Origin: CAYZAW01 sp964476505
GTDB lineage: Bacteria; Bacillota; Clostridia; Christensenellales; CAG-138
Direction of reading: 5' to 3'
Length of the DNA stretch: 25,475 nucleotides
Assembly (NCBI GenBank): GCA_964476505.1
Contig: CAYZAW010000034.1
Location: forward strand, 1-25,475
The notes under the pieces are model-generated. The model searched no databases. It was not told the origin of the DNA and saw only the letters and a list, made by a program, of their open reading frames with translations. Each line of letters begins with the position of its first letter. The stretch's first letter is position 1. The position numbers were made by a program, and so were the translations under genes. Shown piece after piece: positions 5,983-14,690 of the stretch.

Positions 5983-7149
5983 ATGGATTTAAAATATGGC
6001 TGCAACCCACACCAAAAACCCGCTTCCGTTTCCGTGAAAACCGGCAGCTTGCCTATTACCGTATTGAACGGTGCGCCGGGCTACATCAATCTGTTGGATG
6101 CACTCAACGCCTGGCAGTTGGTGCGGGAGCTGCGGCAGGCAACCGGCCTTCCTGCGGCGGCCTCCTTCAAGCACGTGAGTCCCGCAGGCGCAGCCGTGGG
6201 GCTGCCGTTAAGTGAGCCGCTTCGCCGCATGTATTATGTAACAGAGGAAGAACTCTCCCCCCTTGCCTGTGCCTATGTGCGTGCGCGCGGCGCGGACAGG
6301 CTTTCCTCCTTTGGCGATTTCATTGCTCTGTCCGACGTATGCGATGCTTCCACCGCCCGCGTAATACTGCCTGAGGTATCCGACGGCGTAATCGCGCCGG
6401 AATATGATGCGGACGCGTTGGCGCTGCTAAAGCAAAAGCGAAAAGGCGGCTATACCATATTGCAAATGGACGCTTCCTATACACCGCCGGAAATGGAGCA
6501 GCGGGAGGTTTACGGCGTTACCTTTACGCAGCGCCGCAATGACACGCCCATTACTGCTGCGCATCTGTCGCATATCGTGACCGAGCAGACTTCCCTTTCC
6601 GACAGCGCCGTGCGCGACTTATTGATCGCGTTGATCACCGTAAAGTATACGCAGTCCAATTCCGTGTGTTACGCCAAGGACGGGCAGACCATTGGCGTTG
6701 GCGCGGGTCAGCAGTCACGTATCCATTGCACTAGGCTGGCCGGCAGCAAGGCAGACCTTTGGCATTTGCGTCAGCACCCCGTCGTGCTTTCTTTGCCCTT
6801 TCTGGAAACGCTTAAGCGCCCGGAGCGGGACAATGCCATCGACCTTTATCTTTCCGAAGAGGATTCTGCCGACGTATTGTCCGAAGAGAACTGGCCGCAC
6901 TATTTTAAAACGAAGCCGGAGCCTCTTTCCAAGGAAGAGAAGCAGCGGTTTTTATCCGGATGCAGCGGCGTTTCGCTTGCCAGCGACGCATTCTTCCCGT
7001 TCTCGGACAACATTTTACGGGCATGCCGCAGCGGCGTTCAATACATCGCCCAGCCCGGCGGCTCCATACGGGACGATTTGGTGATAGATGCCTGCAATCA
7101 AAAGGGCGTTGTGATGTGCTTCACCGGGCTTCGCCTGTTCCATCATTAA
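5983..7149 (+). CDS. purH: Stand-alone AICAR transformylase (phosphoribosylaminoimidazolecarboxamide formyltransferase)
   Basis: This 388-residue protein matches the C-terminal AICAR transformylase part of PurH and lacks the N-terminal MGS-like cyclohydrolase domain. It transfers a formyl group from 10-formyltetrahydrofolate to AICAR, giving FAICAR. Landmarks are KYGCNPHQ at the N-terminus, SFKHVSPAGAAVG with the catalytic Lys-His pair (K63, H64), YTQSNSVCYAKDGQTIGVGAG, SDAFFPFSDN and QPGGSIRDD near the end. GGAGG sits inside the end of purO, 3 nt separate the genes, and the two surely form one transcript. The product is the substrate of PurO. AICAR is also the byproduct of HisF/HisH, encoded downstream. 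The purH symbol is used in the transformylase sense only. Confidence 0.94.
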   Translation: MDLKYGCNPHQKPASVSVKTGSLPITVLNGAPGYINLLDALNAWQLVRELRQATGLPAAASFKHVSPAGAAVGLPLSEPLRRMYYVTEEELSPLACAYVRARGADRLSSFGDFIALSDVCDASTARVILPEVSDGVIAPEYDADALALLKQKRKGGYTILQMDASYTPPEMEQREVYGVTFTQRRNDTPITAAHLSHIVTEQTSLSDSAVRDLLIALITVKYTQSNSVCYAKDGQTIGVGAGQQSRIHCTRLAGSKADLWHLRQHPVVLSLPFLETLKRPERDNAIDLYLSEEDSADVLSEENWPHYFKTKPEPLSKEEKQRFLSGCSGVSLASDAFFPFSDNILRACRSGVQYIAQPGGSIRDDLVIDACNQKGVVMCFTGLRLFHH

Positions 7150-7178
7150 CAGAAATACACGCATCCACAATATATTCT

Positions 7179-7237
7179 AAATTCAGTCACTTTAGTGCGC
7201 TAATGCGTTACAACGCTACTTGACTGAATTTGTTTTT
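7179..7237 (+). terminator. Terminator hairpin between the AICARFT gene and the his operon
   Basis: AAATTCAGTCA (7179-7189) and TGACTGAATTT (7221-7231) form a perfect 11-bp stem, with a further small hairpin inside (GCGTT/AACGC at about 7205-7216), followed by GTTTTT. Its 3' arm contains the -35 box of the his promoter. Confidence 0.75.
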
Positions 7238-7248
7238 GGGTGTATGCT
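7220..7248 (+). promoter_or_regulatory. Likely promoter of the his operon
   Basis: TTGACT (7220-7225) and TATGCT (7243-7248) are spaced 17 bp, about 30 bp upstream of the hisZ start. No His-type T-box or leader peptide with histidine codons is visible in the short leader. Confidence 0.55.
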
Positions 7249-7278
7249 ATGTGAAACGCAATCAACAGGAGGCAGATT

Positions 7279-8373
7279 TTGGATAGTTCCACCTTCCGAA
7301 AAAGCGAGCAGCTCTCGCTGGAATTAAGCAAGCTTTACGAGCAGTACGGCTACCATAAGTTTTACATGAACAAGCTTGAGGAATACGCCTTTTATATGGA
7401 TAACCTCAACTTTCTGCAAAGCCGGGAGATCATCGTGTTTTCCGACCTCAACGGAAAGCTCATGGCGTTAAAGCCGGACATCACCCTTTCCATCGTGAAA
7501 AACACCAAGGCGGAGCAATCCTCTTTGGATAAGCTGTATTATACAGAAAACGTGTTTCGTGCCGCAAAAAACGCCCGGGAATACCGGGAACTGCGGCAAA
7601 TGGGCTTGGAGTGCATCGGTAACGTTACCCCCTATGCCATTACGGAGGCGCTCACGCTGGCAGCAAAAAGCCTTGCGGTGATCGACCCGGAATACACCCT
7701 TTGCATTTCGCACCTAGGCGTGGTGTCCGGGCTGCTATCCTCTCTTTCGGTGGATTATTCCGTAAAGCAGGCGCTGCTTGGCTGCATCCGGGAAAAGAAC
7801 CCGCATGATATGGTGCCCATTGCGCAAGCGGCGCGGGTCGAAAGCGAGGCGCTGCATATCCTGCAAACGCTGGCAACCCTGTCCGGCAGCTTTAAAACCG
7901 CCTTAGAGCAGGTACGCACGCTTTGCATCAACCAGGAAATGCAGGACGCGGTTGCGGAATTGGCGCTGTACGAGAAAGCGCTGCCGCGCGAAAGCCATAT
8001 CAATCTGGATTTATCCATCGTGTCGGATACCGCTTATTACAACGGGGTCATGATGCAGGGGTATGTAAAGGGAGCCAGCAACGCGGTACTGGCGGGCGGG
8101 CAGTACGATAACCTGCTTTCCCGCATGGGGAAGGATCGGCTACATGCCATTGGCTTTGCCATCTACTTTGACGAACTGGAGCGTTACGAAAAGCTGTATA
8201 CCCCGCCCTACGATATCCTTGTGCTGTACGATGCTTCTACTGACCCGGCGCAGGTTTCCGCCGCGGTGGAGGGCACTATTGCCGCAGGGCGCAGGGTGCT
8301 TGCCGATACCCGCCAACCGGAAAACGCCGCGTGGAACACGGTATTGGATCTTAGGAGGCAGAAATCATGCTGA
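7279..8373 (+). CDS. hisZ: ATP phosphoribosyltransferase regulatory subunit HisZ
   Basis: HisZ is a histidyl-tRNA synthetase-like protein without tRNA-charging activity. It pairs with short-form HisG, activates it and mediates histidine feedback. The 364-residue product shows the class II synthetase core: KFYMNKLEEYAFY near the N-terminus, LKPDITLSIVKN, motif-2-like YTENVFRAAKNAREYRELRQMGLECIG (written in family alignments around the ATP site), and AGGQYDNLLSRMG late in the core. It starts with TTG at 7279, supported by AGGAGG 6 nt upstream; no ATG is as well placed. Its end overlaps hisG by 7 nt. It is the first gene of the his operon. Confidence 0.9.
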   Translation: MDSSTFRKSEQLSLELSKLYEQYGYHKFYMNKLEEYAFYMDNLNFLQSREIIVFSDLNGKLMALKPDITLSIVKNTKAEQSSLDKLYYTENVFRAAKNAREYRELRQMGLECIGNVTPYAITEALTLAAKSLAVIDPEYTLCISHLGVVSGLLSSLSVDYSVKQALLGCIREKNPHDMVPIAQAARVESEALHILQTLATLSGSFKTALEQVRTLCINQEMQDAVAELALYEKALPRESHINLDLSIVSDTAYYNGVMMQGYVKGASNAVLAGGQYDNLLSRMGKDRLHAIGFAIYFDELERYEKLYTPPYDILVLYDASTDPAQVSAAVEGTIAAGRRVLADTRQPENAAWNTVLDLRRQKSC

Positions 8374-8987
8374 ACATTGCATTGCCCAAGGGGCGTTTGG
8401 GAGATAAAGTTTACAAGCTGCTTTCCGGCATTGGCTACGATTGTGCGCAAATGCTGGAGGACAACCGCAAGCTGGTATTCGAAAACGAGAAGAATGGTGT
8501 ACGCTATTTTCTCGTGAAGCCGTCAGACGTTGCCACCTATGTTGAACGCGGCGCGGCAGACGTTGGCGTGGTTGGTAAAGACGTGCTGTTGGAGCAGCAG
8601 CCGGATGTATTTGAGCTTTTGGATCTGGGCTTTGGCAAATGCAGCATGTGTGTTGCGGCGCAAGAAGGGTTTGTGGAAAACCCTGCGGCAGCGCTTCGGG
8701 TGGCAACCAAATATCCCAACATTGCCAAGGCGCATTATAAAAACATCGACCGGGATATCGAGATCATCAAGCTGCACGGTTCCATTGAGCTGGCGCCTAT
8801 ACTCAATTTATCCGACGTGATCGTGGATATCGTGGAAACGGGCAGCACGCTTCGGGAAAACCATTTGTATGTGGTGGAAAAATTCTTGCCCATCAGCGCG
8901 CGGTTTATCGCAAACAAAGCCAGTTACCGTTTTAAAGAGCAGGAGATCGCCGCCATTACGGAACAGATCAGGGAGGCACAGGTATGA
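8367..8987 (+). CDS. hisG: ATP phosphoribosyltransferase catalytic subunit, short form
   Basis: HisG joins ATP and PRPP to give phosphoribosyl-ATP, the committed step of histidine synthesis. At 206 residues it is the short form, which lacks the C-terminal regulatory domain and needs HisZ, encoded just upstream. Signature segments are LPKGRL (6-11), the ADVGVVGKDVL segment (64-74), and the PRPP-binding loop VETGSTLREN (156-165). AGGAGG precedes the ATG, which lies inside the end of hisZ. The last 4 nt overlap hisD as ATGA, so the genes are translationally coupled. Confidence 0.96.
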   Translation: MLNIALPKGRLGDKVYKLLSGIGYDCAQMLEDNRKLVFENEKNGVRYFLVKPSDVATYVERGAADVGVVGKDVLLEQQPDVFELLDLGFGKCSMCVAAQEGFVENPAAALRVATKYPNIAKAHYKNIDRDIEIIKLHGSIELAPILNLSDVIVDIVETGSTLRENHLYVVEKFLPISARFIANKASYRFKEQEIAAITEQIREAQV

Positions 8988-10270
8988 TCAAGCAATACGC
9001 ATTACGGGATATTTCCCTCAAGGATATTTTGCTTCGCAACGCCCCCACGCAAAATGTTGAAGTAGAAGAAATCGTTCGCGGCATCGTGGAGGATGTGCGA
9101 AATAACGGCGACAATGCACTTCTTGCTTACTGCAAGAAATTCGACGGCGTAACGTTAAGCGCTCTTGCCGTTTCCAAGGAAGAAATAGACCGCGCCATGA
9201 AAACCGTTGACCAAAAGCTATTGGCGGTCATCGAAAAAGCCGCGGTAAACATTAGCGCCTTTCACAGCATGCAAAAGCGCGAGGGCTTTACCATGCAGGG
9301 CGAAAACGGCGTTACCCTAGGGCAGCGCTTTACCCCCATCGAAAACGTTGGAATCTATGTGCCCGGCGGCACCGCCAGCTACCCCAGCAGCGTGCTGATG
9401 AACGCCATTCCCGCGCACATTGCGGGTGCGAAAAACATCGTAATGGCTACGCCCCCCGCGAAAGATGGCAGCATTCCCCCGGCAATTTTAGCCGCTGCGC
9501 GTATCGCGGGGGTAACACAGATATTCAAAATGGGCGGCGCACAGGCCATAGCCGCCATGGCATACGGTACCGAAAGCGTGCCGCGGGTAGACAAGATCGT
9601 AGGCCCCGGCAACATATTCGTTGCCACCGCCAAGCGGCAGGTGTTTGGCATGGTTGCCATCGACATGATTGCAGGCCCCAGTGAAATTCTTGTGATTGCC
9701 GACAGCAGTGCAAAGCCGCGTTATGTGGCGGCTGACTTGCTTTCCCAAGCAGAGCACGATAAGCTTTCTGCCGCAGTCCTTGTGACCAACAGCCCTGCAT
9801 TGGCCGCCGCCGTATCCGAGGAGATCGAGCGGCAGCTGGCGCTGCTTCCCAGAAACGAGATCGCGCGTGCCGCCATCGACGGCGGCAGCAAGATCATTCT
9901 GGTGGAAAGCCTAGAAGAAGCCGTTACAGTATCCAACGCCATCGCGCCGGAGCATTTGGAGTTGTTTGTAAAAAACCCGGAGGCGCTTTTGCCCTTGGTG
10001 CAAAACGCAGGCAGCATTTTCATGGGCGCTTACACGCCGGAGGCCTTGGGCGATTACTTGGCAGGCCCCAACCACATTTTACCCACCAACGGCACGGCAA
10101 GGTTTTCTTCCCCGCTTGGCGTGGACGATTTTATCAAGCGTTCCTCGTTCATTTGCTACAACAAGGAAGCCCTTCGCGCCGTAAAGGACTCGATCGATGT
10201 GTTTGCCAACGCAGAAGGCTTGCAGGCGCACGCGAAAAGCGCATTGATTCGCTATGAGGAGGAGAATTGA
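8984..10270 (+). CDS. hisD: Histidinol dehydrogenase
   Basis: HisD oxidises L-histidinol to L-histidine in two NAD+-dependent steps, the end of the pathway. The 428-residue length is standard. Zinc ligands are visible as Q255 and H258 (SQAEHD), D356 (GDYLAGPNH) and H415 (LQAHAKS). The catalytic Glu-His pair is E322-H323 in APEHLEL. The NAD-site segment GPGNIFVATAKR is present at about 207-218. GGGAGG precedes the ATG. The gene overlaps hisG by 4 nt and is followed by hisC after 3 nt. Confidence 0.97.
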   Translation: MIKQYALRDISLKDILLRNAPTQNVEVEEIVRGIVEDVRNNGDNALLAYCKKFDGVTLSALAVSKEEIDRAMKTVDQKLLAVIEKAAVNISAFHSMQKREGFTMQGENGVTLGQRFTPIENVGIYVPGGTASYPSSVLMNAIPAHIAGAKNIVMATPPAKDGSIPPAILAAARIAGVTQIFKMGGAQAIAAMAYGTESVPRVDKIVGPGNIFVATAKRQVFGMVAIDMIAGPSEILVIADSSAKPRYVAADLLSQAEHDKLSAAVLVTNSPALAAAVSEEIERQLALLPRNEIARAAIDGGSKIILVESLEEAVTVSNAIAPEHLELFVKNPEALLPLVQNAGSIFMGAYTPEALGDYLAGPNHILPTNGTARFSSPLGVDDFIKRSSFICYNKEALRAVKDSIDVFANAEGLQAHAKSALIRYEEEN

Positions 10271-10273
10271 ACC

Positions 10274-11341
10274 ATGAGCCGTTTTTTAGATGAACGCTAT
10301 GCAAAGCTGTTGCCGTATGTACCCGGCGAGCAGCCGCAAAACAGGCAGTATATCAAGCTGAACACAAATGAAAATCCCTACCCGCCCTCCCCCGCCGTGC
10401 TTGCGGCGCTCAACCGGGAGGAAGCGGAGGCACTGGATCTGTATCCGGATACGGAATGCACAAAGCTGCGCCGCGCCATTGCCGCATGCTACGGTATCGA
10501 GGAGGCGCAGATCGTTGTAACAAACGGCTCCGACGAAGCGCTGGCCTTTGCCTTTTTAGCCTTTTGCGGCGAAAAAACCGGCGTGTGCTTTGCGGATATT
10601 ACCTATGGGTTTTATCCGGTGTTTGCGGAGCTGTTCTGCTTATCGTACAATACGATCCCGTTAAATGAGGATTTTTCCGTTGACCCAACAGCGTATTACA
10701 ACGCCGGAAAAACCGTGGTCATTGCCAACCCCAATGCGCCAACGGGCATGGCGCTAACGGCTGCCGCAATCGAGCAGGTTTTGCAGCATAACAAGAACAA
10801 TCTGGTGATCGTTGACGAAGCGTATGTGGATTTTGGTGCAGAATCCGTTGTGCCGCTCATCGAAAAGTATGATAATCTATTGGTGATACAAACCTTCTCC
10901 AAATCCCGCAGTTTAGCCGGCATTCGCTTGGGTGCGGCTATCGGCTGCAAGGCGTTGATCGAGGACATGAACAAAATGAAGTTCTCCTTCAACCCATACA
11001 ATGTAAACCGCTTGGCCATTGCCGCCGGTGCCGCCGCCATGGAGGACGCCGCGTATTTTACACAATGCGTTGGCGCTATCAAGGAAACCCGGGCATGGAC
11101 CGCGCAGGCGCTGACAGCGCTGGGCTTTACGGTACTGCCCTCCTTTGCCAATTTCCTGTTTGCCAAGCCCTCAAAGCTCGGCGGCGAAGCGTATTATCTG
11201 GCGTTAAAGGAGCGGGGCGTACTGGTGCGGCATTTTAACAAGGCGCGTATCAGCGAGTATGTGCGCATCACCATCGGCACAAAAGAACAAATGGAGGCTC
11301 TGGTCTCACAAACCAAGGACATCATAGGAGGTATCGCATGA
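10274..11341 (+). CDS. hisC: Histidinol-phosphate aminotransferase
   Basis: HisC transfers an amino group from glutamate to imidazole acetol phosphate to form histidinol phosphate, using pyridoxal phosphate. The 355-residue class I/II aminotransferase has LNTNENPYPPSP (29-40), the cofactor-binding NGSDEAL (84-90), ANPNAPTG (151-158), DEAYVDF (181-187) and the Schiff-base lysine K210 in FSKSRSLAGIRLG. GAGGAGG precedes the ATG. It overlaps hisB by 4 nt. Confidence 0.95.
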   Translation: MSRFLDERYAKLLPYVPGEQPQNRQYIKLNTNENPYPPSPAVLAALNREEAEALDLYPDTECTKLRRAIAACYGIEEAQIVVTNGSDEALAFAFLAFCGEKTGVCFADITYGFYPVFAELFCLSYNTIPLNEDFSVDPTAYYNAGKTVVIANPNAPTGMALTAAAIEQVLQHNKNNLVIVDEAYVDFGAESVVPLIEKYDNLLVIQTFSKSRSLAGIRLGAAIGCKALIEDMNKMKFSFNPYNVNRLAIAAGAAAMEDAAYFTQCVGAIKETRAWTAQALTALGFTVLPSFANFLFAKPSKLGGEAYYLALKERGVLVRHFNKARISEYVRITIGTKEQMEALVSQTKDIIGGIA

Positions 11342-11925
11342 GAAGTGCTGCTATCGAACGGAAAACCGCGGAAACGGACATCAAGCTGCAACTTACGCTG
11401 GATGGCAGCGGCACATCTGCCGTTAACAGCGGATGTGGGTTCTTAGACCATATGCTGACGCTGTTTGCCCGGCATGGCGGGTTTGATCTAACGCTTACCT
11501 GCAAGGGAGACACGCAGGTAGACGACCACCACACCACGGAGGATATCGGTATAGCGCTGGGCGCGGCCTTTAAAGATGCTTTGGGGGATTTTCGAGGCAT
11601 CATGCGCTATGGCAGCATGCTGCTGCCCATGGACGAGGCGCTGGTGCAGGTGGCGCTGGATGTTTCCGGGCGCGCGTATTTAAACTACCAGATGGCCCTT
11701 CCCACACAAAAGGTTGGCACCTTTGATACGGAGCTGGTGCAGGAGTTCTTCCTCGGTTTTTGCCGGAGCTTAGGGCTCACGCTGCACATCACCGCGCTTT
11801 ACGGCAGCAATTCTCACCATATCATCGAGGCTGCCTTTAAGGGCTTTGGCAGGGCGCTGTCCTCTGCGGTTGCCATCGATCCTAAAAACCCGGACACCGT
11901 GCCCTCCACCAAGGGCGTATTATAA
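11338..11925 (+). CDS. hisB: Imidazoleglycerol-phosphate dehydratase
   Basis: HisB removes water from imidazole glycerol phosphate to give imidazole acetol phosphate. At 195 residues it is the monofunctional dehydratase, without the N-terminal histidinol phosphatase domain of enterobacterial HisB. The manganese-binding signatures are GCGFLDHML with H38, DDHHTTED (62-69) and SNSHHIIEAAFK with H160 and H161. The missing phosphatase is supplied by hisK at the operon end. AGGAGG precedes the ATG; the gene overlaps hisC by 4 nt. Confidence 0.97.
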   Translation: MRSAAIERKTAETDIKLQLTLDGSGTSAVNSGCGFLDHMLTLFARHGGFDLTLTCKGDTQVDDHHTTEDIGIALGAAFKDALGDFRGIMRYGSMLLPMDEALVQVALDVSGRAYLNYQMALPTQKVGTFDTELVQEFFLGFCRSLGLTLHITALYGSNSHHIIEAAFKGFGRALSSAVAIDPKNPDTVPSTKGVL

Positions 11926-11934
11926 GGAGCGGAT

Positions 11935-12555
11935 ATGATCGCAATCGTAGACTACGGCGTTGGCAATTTGTTTTCTCTATCTGCCTCGCTTGCCCATGTT
12001 GGCGCAGAAGTGACTGTGACCGGAGATCTGAAGCAAATTGAACGTGCAGACCGTGTGATACTGCCAGGCGTTGGCGCTTTTGGAGACGCGGCAAACAAGC
12101 TGAAGGAAAGCGGGCTGTTTGTACCCTTGCAGGAGATCGCAAAAGCCGGCACGCCCTTTATGGGTATTTGCCTTGGTATGCAGCTGTTGTTAGAAAAAAG
12201 CTTTGAATACGGCGAGCATGAAGGACTGGGGCTTATTCCCGGCAGCATCGAAAACCTGTCCTTTGACGTGAAGCCCGGCCGCAAGGTGCCGCAAATGGGC
12301 TGGAACGCGCTGCAGATCCGTCAGCCGGACGATCCGCTGCTAAAAAGCGTGCGCCCCGGCGACTGCGTGTATTTTGTGCACTCCTATTACGCCAAGCATT
12401 GCGAAGCGTTCACCGCTGCCAGCGTGGAATACGATGTAAACGTGCCTGCCGTTGTTCGGCAGGGCAACGTATGCGGCTGCCAGTTCCACCCGGAAAAAAG
12501 CGGCAACGTTGGCCTCGCCATATTGAAGGCGTTTGCGGAGGTAGCCGCATGCTGA
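11935..12555 (+). CDS. hisH: Imidazole glycerol phosphate synthase, glutaminase subunit HisH
   Basis: HisH is a class I glutamine amidotransferase that frees ammonia from glutamine and channels it to HisF. The catalytic triad is visible: C79 in GICLGMQLL, H185 and E187 in QFHPEKSG. The oxyanion-strand motif PGVGAFGD is at about residues 44-51. The 206-residue length is normal. AAGGAG precedes the ATG. The gene starts 9 nt after hisB and overlaps hisA by 7 nt. Its partner HisF is encoded two genes downstream. Confidence 0.96.
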   Translation: MIAIVDYGVGNLFSLSASLAHVGAEVTVTGDLKQIERADRVILPGVGAFGDAANKLKESGLFVPLQEIAKAGTPFMGICLGMQLLLEKSFEYGEHEGLGLIPGSIENLSFDVKPGRKVPQMGWNALQIRQPDDPLLKSVRPGDCVYFVHSYYAKHCEAFTAASVEYDVNVPAVVRQGNVCGCQFHPEKSGNVGLAILKAFAEVAAC

Positions 12556-13274
12556 TATTTCCCGCAATCGATCTTTCCGGCGGCAAGGCCGTGCGCCTGA
12601 CCCAAGGGGATTACGACCGTAAAACGGTGTATGCCGATGACCCCGCAGCCGTTGCCAAAAGCTTTATCGAGGCAGGCGCAACCTGCCTGCACATGGTTGA
12701 TTTAGACGGTGCAAAAACCGGCTCGCCTGTAAATTCCGATGCTATCCGCGCGGTTTGTGCCGTTCCCGGCCTGTTTACGGAGCTTGGCGGCGGCATTCGC
12801 AGCATGGAACAGATAGAGCGATATCTGTCTTTCGGTATTGACCGGGTGATACTGGGTACAGCCGCCTTCCGCGACCCCGACCTATTATTGGAAGCCTTGC
12901 ATACCTACGCAGAGAAGATCGCCGTAGGCGTGGACGCAAAGAACGGCTTTGTGGCACTTTCCGGCTGGCTGGAGCTGACAGAGCAAAAGGGCGTAGACTT
13001 TTGTAAGGTTCTGCGTGATATGGGCGTTCGCACGGTCATTTATACAGACATCTCCCGTGACGGCGCGCTGTCCGGCTCAAATTTAGAGCTGTACCGGGAG
13101 CTTTCTGAAATCAGCGGGCTGAACGTTGTAGCCTCCGGCGGCGTTTCCTTTGAGAAGGAGATCACCGCACTTCGCGATATGGGGCTGTATGCCGCCATCG
13201 TTGGAAAAGCCATTTATGAAGGCAAGCTGTCCCTTCCCCGGGTGCTTGCCCTTGCCAAAGGAGAAGCAGTATGA
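12549..13274 (+). CDS. hisA: ProFAR isomerase HisA
   Basis: HisA isomerises ProFAR to PRFAR by an Amadori rearrangement in a TIM-barrel. I start at the ATG at 12549 (MLIFPAIDL, 241 residues), preceded by GGAGG inside hisH; earlier in-frame starts run through hisH and add unrelated sequence. Catalytic Asp residues are D8 (PAIDLSGGKAVRL) and D129 (GVDAKNG). The phosphate-binding GGGIRS (80-85) and the VASGGVS segment late in the barrel are present. It overlaps hisF by 4 nt. Confidence 0.96.
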   Translation: MLIFPAIDLSGGKAVRLTQGDYDRKTVYADDPAAVAKSFIEAGATCLHMVDLDGAKTGSPVNSDAIRAVCAVPGLFTELGGGIRSMEQIERYLSFGIDRVILGTAAFRDPDLLLEALHTYAEKIAVGVDAKNGFVALSGWLELTEQKGVDFCKVLRDMGVRTVIYTDISRDGALSGSNLELYRELSEISGLNVVASGGVSFEKEITALRDMGLYAAIVGKAIYEGKLSLPRVLALAKGEAV

Positions 13275-14029
13275 TCACAAAACGCATTATCCCCTGCTTG
13301 GATATCCGAAACGGGCGGGTGGTAAAGGGCACCAATTTTGAGGGCTTGCAGGATGTTGACGATCCTGTGGCGCTGGCACGCTTTTACAATGAAAGCGGCG
13401 CGGATGAGCTAGTGTTTTACGACATTACCGCCAGCTTTGAGAAGCGTCAGCTGTTTACGGACGTATTGACCGACGTTGCCCGGGAGATATTCATTCCCTT
13501 AACCGTTGGCGGCAGCATCAACACTGTGGAGGATTTTGACCGTGTGTTGAAGTGCGGTGCGGACAAGGTCAGCGTGAACAGCGGCGCAATCAAAAACCCC
13601 ACGCTTATTCGGGACGCGGCGCACCGTTACGGGAACCAATGCGTGGTGCTTTCCATGGACGTGAAGCGGGTGGACGGGAAATTTACCATATTTGCCAAGG
13701 GCGGCCGGGAGAACACCGGTATCGACGCGCTGGACTGGGCCGAAAAGGGTGAAGCCTTAGGCGCGGGCGAGCTTGTTGTGAACAGCATCGATACGGACGG
13801 CGTAAAAAACGGGTTCGATCTGGAAATGCTGCAAGCCGTTGCGGAGCGGGTAAATATCCCCATCATCGCCAGCGGCGGTGCGGGATGTATGGAGCATTTT
13901 TCTACGCTGTTTACAATGCTTCCAGCAGTGGACGCGGGGCTTGCCGCCTCCATCTTCCACTATAAAGAAGTGCTGATCCCCGATTTAAAACGCTACCTCA
14001 AAAACGAAGGCGTACAAATGCGCGTTTAA
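13271..14029 (+). CDS. hisF: Imidazole glycerol phosphate synthase, cyclase subunit HisF
   Basis: HisF uses ammonia from HisH to convert PRFAR into imidazole glycerol phosphate and AICAR. The 252-residue TIM-barrel carries both catalytic aspartates: D11 in IIPCLDIRNGRVVKG and D130 in VLSMDVKR. The phosphate-binding segments TVGGSI (78-83) and IIASGGAG are intact. AAAGGAG precedes the ATG. The released AICAR can be used by the transformylase encoded upstream of the operon. Confidence 0.97.
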   Translation: MITKRIIPCLDIRNGRVVKGTNFEGLQDVDDPVALARFYNESGADELVFYDITASFEKRQLFTDVLTDVAREIFIPLTVGGSINTVEDFDRVLKCGADKVSVNSGAIKNPTLIRDAAHRYGNQCVVLSMDVKRVDGKFTIFAKGGRENTGIDALDWAEKGEALGAGELVVNSIDTDGVKNGFDLEMLQAVAERVNIPIIASGGAGCMEHFSTLFTMLPAVDAGLAASIFHYKEVLIPDLKRYLKNEGVQMRV

Positions 14030-14042
14030 AGGAGTAACCATT

Positions 14043-14690
14043 ATGGACTTGCTAGATCAGTTAAAATTCGACAGTAACGGGCTTATCCCCGCCGTAGTGC
14101 AGGACTTTTACAGCCGCGATGTGTTGACGGTTGCGTATATGAACCGGGAAAGTCTGAATATTACCCTCAAGGAAAAGCGCACCTGCTTTTATTCCCGCTC
14201 CCGCAAGGAACTTTGGCGCAAGGGGGAAACCAGCGGCAACGTGCAGCATGTGGTACGCATCACGGCGGACTGCGATTTGGACGCGCTTGTTGTATTGGTC
14301 ATCAAGGATGGCCCCGCCTGCCATACCGGAGAAGACAGCTGCTTCTTCAATTTGCTGTACGATACGGAGCTTGCCCCCGCCTTCTCGCTGGAATCGCTCT
14401 ATTCGCTGATTATGGGGCGCAAGCGGGAGGCCAAGGAGGGCTCCTATACCTCGTACCTGTTTGCAAAAGGCAAGGACAAAATACTTAAAAAGGTGGGCGA
14501 GGAATCTACAGAGGTGGTCATCGGCGCAATGAAAAACAGTAAGGAGGAAACCATATTCGAGATTTCCGACCTTGCCTATCATTTGCTGGTATTGATGGCG
14601 GAAATGGGCATCACCGTAAACGACATCAAAAACGAGCTTGCCTCCCGGCATGTGGTAGATCATAAGGTAAAGCAGGAGACGCTCCAATGA
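14043..14690 (+). CDS. hisIE: Bifunctional phosphoribosyl-AMP cyclohydrolase / phosphoribosyl-ATP pyrophosphohydrolase
   Basis: This 215-residue fusion performs steps 2 and 3 of the pathway. The N-terminal HisI domain (about 1-110) opens the adenine ring of PR-AMP; it has the metal-binding DCDLD (76-80) and the zinc cysteines of CHTGEDSC (93-100). The C-terminal HisE domain (about 115-205) hydrolyses PR-ATP; it has KVGEESTEVVIGAM with E153 and E154, and ISDLAYHLLVL with D176. AAGGAG precedes the ATG, which starts 13 nt after hisF. The end overlaps hisK by 4 nt. Confidence 0.96.
   Translation: MDLLDQLKFDSNGLIPAVVQDFYSRDVLTVAYMNRESLNITLKEKRTCFYSRSRKELWRKGETSGNVQHVVRITADCDLDALVVLVIKDGPACHTGEDSCFFNLLYDTELAPAFSLESLYSLIMGRKREAKEGSYTSYLFAKGKDKILKKVGEESTEVVIGAMKNSKEETIFEISDLAYHLLVLMAEMGITVNDIKNELASRHVVDHKVKQETLQ

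Noticed and set aside
7150..7278. Possible T-box or histidine leader peptide before hisZ
   Set aside because: I see no T-box consensus (AGGGTGGNACCGCG) and no short frame rich in histidine codons; the hairpin is better read as a terminator.
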